A DNA stretch of 64,000 bases from UBA5794 sp963714375 (lineage in GTDB: Bacteria > Actinomycetota > Acidimicrobiia > Spongiisociales > UBA5794). Where the stretch lies: assembly GCA_963714375.1 (NCBI GenBank), contig CAVQOG010000005.1, forward strand, positions 75,335-139,334. Reading direction: 5' to 3'. Position numbers and translations under genes: made by a program. A model generated the notes under the pieces. The model searched no databases and was not told the origin of the DNA. It worked only from the letters and a program-made list of their open reading frames with translations. This document shows positions 45,008 to 53,213 of this stretch, one piece after another (positions within the stretch are counted from its first letter, which is position 1; each line of letters begins with the position of its first letter).

Positions 45008-45619
45008 ATGGCTTGGGTGAAGATTTGCGGGATCACCGACGAGGCGGCTCTGGACGCTGCCGTCGATGGAGGCGCCGACGCTGTCGGATTTGTCCTTGCA
45101 CCGAACTCGCCCCGAACACTCACCGTTGACCGCGCCGCTGACTTGATGCGGGCCGTTCCGATTGCGAGGTTCATTGTGACCGTTGATCTGACTCCCTCAG
45201 AAGCGCTCGCAGCGGCCGAGCTCACCGGAGCCGACGGCATCCAAAACCACGGGCTTCACGCAACGGGTGTCGCGGCTGAAGCTGTTGACGCCGGGTACCT
45301 CAGCCTCCACCCGGTCCGTGTTCTAGCTACAGGCGCCGAGATCGACATTGCGAGCATTCCAGCCCAAAGCCTTCCGTTGTTCGACACGGCGTCGGGTCGC
45401 GACCACGGTGGGACTGGGATCACGTTCGATTGGCACGTTCTCGATTCACCAGGTCGTCCGTTTGTGCTTGCCGGCGGTCTCGGACCCGACAATGTGGGTG
45501 CAGCCATAGAAGCGCTTGATCCGTTCGGCGTTGATGCATCAAGCCGCCTTGAGTCAGCTCCGGGCGTCAAGGACCCAAGCAGCATTGTCGACTTCATCCA
45601 CGAAGCGAAAGCTCTATGA
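45008..45619 (+). CDS. trpF: Phosphoribosylanthranilate isomerase
   Basis: 203 residues. TrpF converts phosphoribosylanthranilate to CdRP. The catalytic Cys is in VKICGITDEA and the catalytic Asp in LFDTASG; phosphate-binding loops are FVLAGGLGPDNV and GVDASSRLESAPGVKD. ATG 45008 follows GAGGAGG (44993-44999) by eight bases; GTG 44999 lies inside that site and is less likely. Overlaps trpB by four bases. Confidence 0.93.
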   Translation: MAWVKICGITDEAALDAAVDGGADAVGFVLAPNSPRTLTVDRAADLMRAVPIARFIVTVDLTPSEALAAAELTGADGIQNHGLHATGVAAEAVDAGYLSLHPVRVLATGAEIDIASIPAQSLPLFDTASGRDHGGTGITFDWHVLDSPGRPFVLAGGLGPDNVGAAIEALDPFGVDASSRLESAPGVKDPSSIVDFIHEAKAL

Positions 45620-46800
45620 GGCTCAACCGACCAGATCAGGCCGGCCGTTTCGGAGCGTATGGGGGAAGCTTCGCTCCCGAGACGCTGATGCCGGCATTGG
45701 GAGAACTTGAGTCTGCGTTCATCGAAGCCTGGGCCGATGACGGTTTCCACGCTGATCTGAATCATCTGCTCGCAACCTTCGTCGGGCGACCGACCCCGGT
45801 GTATCGCGCGGAACGCATGTCCAAACGACTCGGCATTGATCTGTGGCTCAAGCGAGAGGACCTCGCCCACACGGGTGCCCACAAGATAAACAACACCGTT
45901 GCACAGGGTCTGCTCACCAAGCGTATGGGGAAACCACGGGTGATTGCCGAGACAGGAGCCGGCCAGCACGGCGTCGCCACCGCAACGGCATGCGCCCTTC
46001 TCGGTCTTGAGTGTGCGGTCTACATGGGGGAGAAGGACATCGAGCGCCAGGCACTCAACGTGTATCGTATGCGCCTCTTGGGAGCCGAGGTCATTCCCGT
46101 ATCTTCTGGTGCCGGAACGCTCAAGGACGCCGTTTCGGCAGCGCTTCGTGACTGGGTCGCAAGTGTTGAGACGACGCACTACATCATCGGGTCCGTTGTC
46201 GGTCCCCATCCCTTTCCGTGGATGGTTCGAGAATTCCAGAAAGTCATCGGCGAGGAACTCAAGACACAGCTCGACGGATCTGCGGGATATCCCACACCTC
46301 AGACGATCGTCGCACCGGTTGGCGGGGGATCGAACGCAATGGGGGTGTTCTATCCCTATGCGGGCGACCCCGATGTCGACCTCGTGGGTGTCGAAGCCGC
46401 TGGTCTTGGTATCTCGTCAGGGAAACACGGAGCATCCCTTGGCCACGGCTCGCCTGGTGTGTTGCACGGTGCCATGACATACATGTTGCAGGACAACTTT
46501 GGTCAGGTGCTCGAAGCCCACTCGATCTCGGCCGGTCTCGATTATCCCGGTGTGGGGCCTGAGCATTCGTACTTCAAGGACGAGGAGCTTGTGCGTTATG
46601 AAAGTGTGACCGACGATGAGGCGGTCGAGGCGTTCCACCTGTTGTGTCGAACCGAGGGAATCATCCCTGCGCTGGAATCGAGTCATGCGCTCGCTTGGAT
46701 CGTCCGCGAATCGGGATCTTTGGCGGGCAGGACCGTTGTCCTGAATCTCTCGGGTCGGGGGGACAAGGACGTCCAGCAGATCGCTGCCATGTATGACTGA
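45616..46800 (+). CDS. trpB: Tryptophan synthase beta chain
   Basis: 394 residues. TrpB joins indole and serine using PLP. The Schiff-base lysine is K90 in EDLAHTGAHKINN; GAGQHGVATATA, the phosphate loop GGGSNAMG and the C-terminal SGRGDKD are all present. Length and the MxxGRFGAYGG-type N-terminus are those of TrpB1, the form that works with TrpA. Overlaps trpA by eight bases. Confidence 0.96.
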   Translation: MRLNRPDQAGRFGAYGGSFAPETLMPALGELESAFIEAWADDGFHADLNHLLATFVGRPTPVYRAERMSKRLGIDLWLKREDLAHTGAHKINNTVAQGLLTKRMGKPRVIAETGAGQHGVATATACALLGLECAVYMGEKDIERQALNVYRMRLLGAEVIPVSSGAGTLKDAVSAALRDWVASVETTHYIIGSVVGPHPFPWMVREFQKVIGEELKTQLDGSAGYPTPQTIVAPVGGGSNAMGVFYPYAGDPDVDLVGVEAAGLGISSGKHGASLGHGSPGVLHGAMTYMLQDNFGQVLEAHSISAGLDYPGVGPEHSYFKDEELVRYESVTDDEAVEAFHLLCRTEGIIPALESSHALAWIVRESGSLAGRTVVLNLSGRGDKDVQQIAAMYD

Positions 46801-47605
46801 GTCTGGGCGTGCACGCCTCGCGTCGATGTTTGTCGCCGCTCGCAGGGAGAATCGGGCGGTTCTGCTTCCCTATCTGACCGCCGGAATCCCGAACCCGGAG
46901 GACTCGGTCGAGTTGTTCGTTGCCATGTCGGATGCCGGCGCAGACGGTTTCGAGGTTGGGATTCCCTATGCCGACCCGTTGATGGACGGACCCGTCATCA
47001 TGGAGGCAGGGGAGCGAGCCCTCGCTTCGGGCGTGACGGTTGATGTCGCTCTCGACATTGCGTCCCAGGTCGCTGGTCGAACGGGTAAACCCGTCGTGAT
47101 GATGACCTACGTGAATCCCGTGCTCCGGATCGGCATAGGTGCGTTCTTCGACAAAGTCCACGATGCCGGTGCGTGTGGAGTCATTCTCGCCGATCTCCCT
47201 GTCGATGAAGCATCCCCCTTCCTTGCCGAAGCCGCCCGACGCGACATCGGTCTTGCCCTCTTCGCAGCCCCAACGACCGATTCGGAACGGCTGGATGCGG
47301 TGCTCGCTGGTGATCCCGCGTTCGTGTACGCAATCGCCGAGGTCGGTGTGACGGGGGAGCGGGAGGCGGCTTCGACGAACGTAGCGAGCCTCGCATCACG
47401 CATCCGCGAGCGTTCCGGCGTCCCAATCGTGTTCGGTGTCGGGATCTCAACCCCGGATCACGCAGCAAAGGCGGCTGAGGTCGGAGATGGCGTCATCGTC
47501 GGAACGGCCCTGGTCCGCCGAGTCCTCGAAGCCACCACCACCGAGCAAGCCAAGTCCGAACTGTCACAAGCCGTGAAGGCCTTGGCCTCCGCCGTCCGGC
47601 GATGA
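46793..47605 (+). CDS. trpA: Tryptophan synthase alpha chain
   Basis: 270 residues. TrpA splits indole-3-glycerol phosphate and passes indole to TrpB. Catalytic Glu and Asp are E54 and D61 in ADGFEVGIPYADPLMDGP; the phosphate loop GVGISTPDHAAK and the IVGTALVRR end are present. Last gene of the trp cluster; a heptamer array and a tRNA gene on the other strand follow. Confidence 0.95.
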   Translation: MTESGRARLASMFVAARRENRAVLLPYLTAGIPNPEDSVELFVAMSDAGADGFEVGIPYADPLMDGPVIMEAGERALASGVTVDVALDIASQVAGRTGKPVVMMTYVNPVLRIGIGAFFDKVHDAGACGVILADLPVDEASPFLAEAARRDIGLALFAAPTTDSERLDAVLAGDPAFVYAIAEVGVTGEREAASTNVASLASRIRERSGVPIVFGVGISTPDHAAKAAEVGDGVIVGTALVRRVLEATTTEQAKSELSQAVKALASAVRR

Positions 47606-47654
47606 ACTCTTGACTTCTGAGGTCGGTCATCGGTGATCGGTGATCGGTACCGGG
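47606..47654. repeat. Heptamer tandem array (7 units) between trpA and tRNA-Leu
   Basis: Seven units in one register, with two exact copies of TGATCGG in the centre and TCATCGG beside them. The array starts at the trpA stop and its last unit overlaps the 3' end of the tRNA-Leu gene on the minus strand. Confidence 0.8.
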
Positions 47655-47730
47655 AGGGGGACTTGAACCCCCACGAGCTTGCGCTCAGTGGATTTTGAGT
47701 CCACCGCGTCTACCATTCCGCCATCCCGGC
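47648..47730 (-). tRNA. tRNA-Leu (anticodon CAA)
   Basis: 83 bases on the minus strand. The acceptor arms GCCGGGA and TCCCGGT pair with a G-U at position 1-72, and A73 is the leucine discriminator. The anticodon stem GTGGA/TCCAC encloses the loop CTCAAAA, giving anticodon CAA (codon UUG). A long variable arm (TGAGCGCAAGCTCG) marks a class II tRNA, and the T arm GGGGGTTCAAGTCCCCC is perfect. CCA is not encoded. Confidence 0.93.
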
Positions 47731-47795
47731 AAGGACGACGATGGTACCTGACGATCGACGATTAGCAACGGGATCGAAGCGGTAGCCTCCAAGCC

Positions 47796-48140
47796 ATGGC
47801 ACGTTCACCGTTGGACAAGATCCACGCCATGTCGGAGACGATCGTCGACCTTGATCGAGCGATCGAGCAGGCCAGGGCGGAACTCGGCATGCTCGCCCAC
47901 ATCAATGATGACGCCCAGCGCGACGCCCTTGTCTCGAGCCACGAAGAAGATCGCCAGGAGGCTCGCATGACCGCATCCGATGTTGCTCGCCTCACCAGAC
48001 ACATCCACACGCTCGAATCGGATCGGACGAAGCTCACTGCGAGAGCGGACGAGAGCGATCAACAAGATCGCCTCGTCTTGAGTTGCCGGGACCGATCCAT
48101 GATCCGTTCGAATCATGGTGTTACCGCGTTCGTCGGCTAA
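47796..48140 (+). CDS. Small coiled-coil protein, function unknown
   Basis: 114 residues, highly charged and mostly helical (DLDRAIEQARAELGMLAH and ASDVARLTRHIHTLESDRTKL look like coiled coil). No family recognised. It lies alone between the tRNA gene and the pilin-like cassettes. ATG 47796 has no strong ribosome-binding site. The C-terminal 25 residues look less structured. Confidence 0.5.
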   Translation: MARSPLDKIHAMSETIVDLDRAIEQARAELGMLAHINDDAQRDALVSSHEEDRQEARMTASDVARLTRHIHTLESDRTKLTARADESDQQDRLVLSCRDRSMIRSNHGVTAFVG

Positions 48141-48323
48141 TCTGACACGCCTGAGCCTCAACAAGAGGTGAGCAGACACCGCGTGCGCTTGAGATTTAGT
48201 GCTCAAGGTGTACGGCAAGAATACCGTAGTGACAGATAGTATTCAGAGTGCTACTCTACGTAGTCTGACATGCAGGAAGCACCTGCAAGGATCAGGTTCC
48301 GGGACAGGCACCAAAGGGAGTTC

Positions 48324-48933
48324 ATGATGCGTTGGCGTCGACACGATGGCGAAAAGGGCGCAGCACTCGTCGAGATGGCGATTGTGTTGCCTCTACTGGT
48401 CGTGTTGGTGTTCGGCATTGTCGAATATGGCCTGCTGTTCAAGGAAAAGCTCACAATCGCTGCTGCAACATCGTCAGCGGCACGCACCGGTGCGACGATG
48501 GGGAATCGGGATGCGGCCGACTATCGGATCCTCCAAGCGCTTGAAGCAGGTCTCTTCGACCAGGTCGACAGCAAGGTGCTGATTTCTGTTGACATCTTCC
48601 AAGGCGAACGCTGTCACGGGAGAAAAGATCGTTGACCAGGTGGATACATACCAGTTCAAACCCGAACTCACCTGCCGATGGGATCCATGCCCTGATACCG
48701 ATCCCGCGAATTTCGAGGGGTGGGGCACCCCGAGCGGTTGGCTCCCGGCAGACCGCATTACGACGCTTGATGCTCTTGGCGGCGGTCTCGATCTCCTCGG
48801 GATCGAGGTCACCTATCACCACACCGCTGTGACGGGGTTGATTCCAGGAGTTGAACGTGACCTTGTGGAACGGGCACTCATCCGGCTGGAGCCGGACGTG
48901 TTCGAGATAACAACACCCACAACAGTGCCGTAG
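48324..48933 (+). CDS. TadE-like pseudopilin, cassette 1 (frameshift near 48600)
   Basis: AAGGGAG precedes ATG 48324. The first 104 residues show the TadE pattern: a basic start, then GEKGAALVEMAIVLPLLVVLVFGIVEYGLLF, a type IV pilin-like helix with the conserved Glu, then LTIAAATSSAARTGA. The frame ends at 48635, but the neighbouring frame continues the protein from about 48598 (SKANAVTGEKIVDQVDTYQFKPELTC) to 48933, with cysteines in a CRWDPCPDTDP motif. Minor pseudopilin of a Tad/Flp pilus or related surface fibre. Paralogue of 50815-51467. Confidence 0.75.
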
Positions 48934-48943
48934 GAGAAGCTTG

Positions 48944-50574
48944 ATGCGTCACCGATTCTCGAAACTCAAGCACCGACTCTTCGGTCGATCCGATCGCGCG
49001 GAGTCCGGTGCAGTACTTATCCTCATGGCCGGGATGATCACGGTGTTGCTCGGCATGACGGCGTTCGCCGTCGACTTCGGATGGCTGTATTGGAACGGGA
49101 CCAAGATCCAACACGGCGCCGATGCGGCGGCTCTCGCTGGTGTAATATACGAACCCGATGCGACGCTGCTCGCCAAACAAAACGCTCTCGATGTAGCGAC
49201 GGTGAACGGATACACCAGTACGCCTGGCGGTACCGTTGTCACGCCGTTGGACTACACCGATCTCGCTGCCCACCCGGGTGCGGTCACCAATGCCAACCAA
49301 CTCCGTGTGACGGTGGCACATCCCGTTCCGACGTTCTTCATGAAGGTCTTCGGGTTCGATACCGTCACGATCGAGAAGACATCGGTCGCCGAGTACGTCC
49401 TGCCCCTTGCGATGGGAAGTGACGAACCGTACTTCGGGCAGGATCCCACTGCACCGAACGACTCCAACTTCTGGGCAAATATTCACGGGTATTACACGGG
49501 CCGAACCATGGGAGACCGATTCGCGTCGCAGTGCGTTGACGGCGGAAGCACGAGTACGTGTACTCCCAATCCGGAGGCTCGCACAACGGCCTCAGCAGGA
49601 TTGAACAACGGCATGGCCGATCTCACCGGCGGCTATCTGTATGGCATCGAGGTTGCGGACGGGTGCCAGCAACCTCAAGGTTGAGATCCTCGATGGCCCG
49701 TTCTATCGCGGAGGAAACGACTACGTCCTGGTTGGTGACAACCCTCAGGGAGGCAGTCCAGGACCGACCACGATCTTCATGCTCTACGGACCCGATCCAA
49801 CGCCCTTGAACACGACCGACGGGAACAAGTTGCTGTGCAAGGTCGAGTTCGCCCCGAGGGACCCCTACATGCCGTCCGCTACGAGTTCAACGGACTGGGC
49901 TACGGTCGACACATATCTGCAAGGGCAGGTGATCGCGGGGATGCCCTACACCGCCGATGCCATCCACAACGGAACGACGTCCAACAAGACGTATAACGAT
50001 CTAGATGATCTGTGGGATGAGATGTGCCCGTCATCGGTGTTCAACGAGGGGGAGGGGATCTATCCTCTTCGAGTTGTCGTCAAGCATCCTGGAGCGAGTG
50101 ATGACCGTGGACTCAATCGTTTCTCGCTGCGTGCGTCAACGGCCGTCGGTCCTGCCCCGCGGTTCTATGGCCTCGGCGACATGGCGATCTACGCAAACTT
50201 CACCGGGTCTTCGCAACATTCAATCTCGCCGAGCTTCCCGAAGTGCATGCCGGGAAGAATCTCGTTATTGAACTATGGGATCCGGACTCGGGAAATAACG
50301 GTGTCAAGGTCAAGATGCCGGATGGCAGTATTCCGGATTGCACCTGGACAGCGCACCGATGGACGTTCCGCGTCCCCTCGGTTTGTGCGATATCAGCTAC
50401 GACGACCTCGTTCAACAATCACCACATGCAGATTCGTATCAAGCCGTGCCCGAGGATTATGAGTGCAGCTCCGATTGCTGGTGGACGCTGACTGTCGACT
50501 ATCCGGGTGGTGCCAACGACACCACCACGTGGTCGGCACGGATCGAGGGAAACCCCGTCAAGCTGGTCGAGTAG
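48944..50574 (+). CDS. TadG-like protein, cassette 1 (three frameshifts)
   Basis: The N-terminus ESGAVLILMAGMITVLLGMTAFAVDFGWLYWNGTKIQHGADAAALAG is the TadE/G-like helix with the typical QxxADAAALAG follow-up. The first frame stops at 49684; homologous sequence goes on in other frames near 49670, 50215 and 50370 and ends with WSARIEGNPVKLVE at 50574, giving about 540 residues. The extracytoplasmic part is rich in Gly, Asn and Asp with several Cys and no known domain. Paralogue of 51478-53150 (shared GSDEPYxGxDPT motif and similar ends). Confidence 0.7.
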
Positions 50575-50601
50575 GCGCTGGTTCCTCCGACACCAGCATT
50601 G

Positions 50602-50649
50602 GACGCCAGTATCGAGTGATAGCTTGACGCCAGTATCGAGTGATGGCTT
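50602..50649 (+). repeat. 24-base tandem repeat, two copies
   Basis: GACGCCAGTATCGAGTGATR plus four more bases is repeated directly (50602-50625, 50626-50649) with one difference. It lies in the 240-base gap between the two TadE/TadG cassettes, which otherwise shows no clear gene or terminator. Confidence 0.8.
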
Positions 50650-50814
50650 CGAGCCGTCGCCGCGATCCCGGCCCGTCGGCGGCTTGATCCTACTGGCGGG
50701 GCACTAGTCATCTGACGGTCATTCGTTTTGGCCATTGATCCGTTCCGAGCCGACGGCTAGCATTCGAACTGCTACGCTGGGTGTGTGTCTGCGCGCTGGC
50801 AGGCGGGAGGCTTG

Positions 50815-51467
50815 ATGATTCCAGGGGCTTGGAAACGTGACGGAGAGGAAGGTGCAGCACTCGTCGAGATGGCGATCGTGCTCCCGATCCTGGTGCTGCT
50901 CGTCTTTGGCATCATCGAGTTCGGCATTGCCTTCAACAAGCGGCTCACGATCGGAAACGCCACCCAATCCTCGGCACGAGTCGCAACCGCCGTGGCAAAC
51001 AACGAATACGCCGATATCTCGGCGCTTCGTGCGCTCGAGCAGGGCCTCATTTCGCTACCGAACAACGGTATCGATGTTATCAAGAGTGTGTGGATCTACA
51101 AGGCAGCGGCAGACGGCAGTCCCGAAGCTGCCAGCGGGGGGCCCTGGGAACGCCTGCGTCGGCACATGCATCAACGTATACGACTACTATCTATGACGAC
51201 GATCCCACGGTCTGCAATTGGGACCCGTGTCCCGATCCCGATCCCCTTGGGGAGGACTACGACGTCGACGATCTCGATTGGAATCCCGAGGATCGGAACG
51301 CCACCGTTGGGAATCTCGATGTGCTTGGTGTTCGCGTGTACTTCTCCCACGAGTGGATAACGGGCGCCGTGCCTATCCTCGACGTCACGTGCGAGCTCCC
51401 TCCAGACGGTTGTTGGGCGGACACCGCCATCATGCGTATCGAACCGCAGCAACTGGGCGGGGGGTAG
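50815..51467 (+). CDS. TadE-like pseudopilin, cassette 2 (frameshift near 51150)
   Basis: ATG 50815 follows GGGAGG. The N-terminal EEGAALVEMAIVLPILVLLVFGIIEFGIAF is nearly the same as in cassette 1. The frame shifts at about 51150 and the protein goes on in another frame (CVGTCINVYDYYLYDDDPTVCNWDPCPDPDPLGEDYD) to 51467, ending in MRIEPQQLGGG. The CxWDPCPDxDP motif is shared with cassette 1, so the two are tandem paralogues. Confidence 0.75.
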
Positions 51468-51477
51468 GTGACGTACG

Positions 51478-53150
51478 ATGAAGAAACGTGCACGTCGGAT
51501 TGCATCATGGCTGCGGATCAGTGAGAAGAAGACCGCTGCCGAAAAGGGTGCCGTTCTGATTCTGGTTGCCGCTTCGCTCACCGTGCTGATCGGGATGACA
51601 GCGATGTCGGTCGACTACGGCTGGCTGTACTACAACCAGCTCAACACGAGGAAGGCAGCCGAGGCGGCCGCCCTTGCCGGGGTCGTTCACATGCCACTCC
51701 CGGATTGCGCCGATCCAACCGAGAGCACAGACCCCTACACATCGGCCATCGATGTGGCAGCCCGCAACGGCTACACCGACGACGTCGGGGGCAACGGTGA
51801 CGCCGCTCCCCGGAGGCACATGTGCTCGACTTCGCGTCGACATAAAGCGCCCGATCGACACATTCTTCTTGCGAGTGTTCGGCTACGACACCCTCAACGT
51901 GACCGAGTCAGCGACGGCCGAGCAGCTACCTCCCCTCAAGCTCGGATCTGATGAGCCTTACCTTGGTGAGGATCCAACGGTCACTGGACGAGACCGGAAT
52001 CGACTTCTTTCTTGCGATCTCGGGAGAAGACCGAGAAAAGGGCCAGGGAGATGCCGTGGCGGCCCATTACCTGAACAGCGGTTGTGCCGCACCTCCCGAC
52101 CCGTGCAACCCTGAGTACAAGGTCCCGTCCTACTACTACGCATTTGAGATCCCCGTCGGGAGCAGTCTTCTCAGCGGTGCGCAGGTGCAGGTGTACGACC
52201 CGCAGGCACACGACGCTGGGGGCTTAGGCAACGTGGGGCCGAACCACCAGACGAACGACTGGGTGTTCTCGGGTATCGGTCCCCCCTCGTCGAACAGCCA
52301 CGGCTGGAATAGTGAGACCCGGTTCAGGGTCTACAAACCGGATGAATCTCCCAACCAGTGGACCGATAACGATGAGCTGGTCCCCGGCTGCGACGAAACG
52401 TATCGGGGCAAATCCGATGCTGCCGGGCGACAGACACAGCTGACTACGTGGATGTTATCTACGACGGATGGGTCACCGTCTGCTCGATCGACGCAACGGA
52501 GCGCCGAGAGTGGAATCTACGTCATCGAGGTCTCCAGTGATTACGGATTTCCTCATACCAACATGATCAACGGGTTCTCCATTCGCGGTGCAACACTGGG
52601 TGGTGCTGCAGTGATGTCTTCTGCCGATCTTCAGGTTTATGGGCTTGGGGCCATGTCGCTGTGGCAGTTCGATACCGACTCAAACCCGGAGTTCAAGATT
52701 GCACGAGTGGATGAGGTCTACGCCGGCTCACGGCTGATCATCTCGTTGTGGGATGTGTCAGATATCGGAAGCAACGCATCCATCGAATTCGTCGGAGCAG
52801 CAAAGCAAACCGGGCCGGATGTTGAACCGATCGACTGTGAGGTCCGGATTCTCAATGATGATGCGAAGGTTCTTGAGAACGATGTCCCCCAAGGGGGCTG
52901 GGTTGCCGATAGCACCCCCGACAGCGGAACCTCGTGCCAACTCAACTTTCACGACGGGCAATATAACAACAAGTGGGTGCAGTTCCAGTTGGTCATTCCA
53001 CCTGACTACACCTGTGGTGCAGGAACCGGCACATCGGTAGCGCTGCCAGGCTGTTGGGTATTTGTGCGTTATGCGGTCAGCGGGGGTATCACTGACCGCA
53101 CAGTGTGGGCCGCTGCCATCGATGGGCAGCCGATTCACCTCGTTCCGTAG
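51478..53150 (+). CDS. TadG-like protein, cassette 2 (at least two frameshifts)
   Basis: The N-terminus EKGAVLILVAASLTVLIGMTAMSVDYGWLYYNQLNTRKAAEAAALAG matches cassette 1. The frame shifts near 51800 (to TFFLRVFGYDTLNVTESATAE) and near 51985, after which a 390-residue frame runs to 53150 and ends WAAAIDGQPIHLVP. The long exposed part has cysteines and repeated Asp/Asn-rich segments but no domain that I recognise. Probably a large minor pilin or pilus-tip protein; this is inference from the TadE/G helix. Confidence 0.7.
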
Positions 53151-53213
53151 GGGCCGTCCCGTCGCCCTGATTCGGGAGCGGTATGACAACACACGAGCCA
53201 GTACTGTGGACGT

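Noticed and set aside
48180..48323. Possible c-di-GMP-I (GEMM) riboswitch before the first TadE gene, suggested by GGGACAGGCACCAAAG and an inverted repeat CTTGAG/CTCAAG at 48188-48207
   Set aside because: The conserved GEMM core (GGCAAACC and GGGACGCAAAGCC) is not present and the pairing does not fit, so only an unassigned leader can be claimed.
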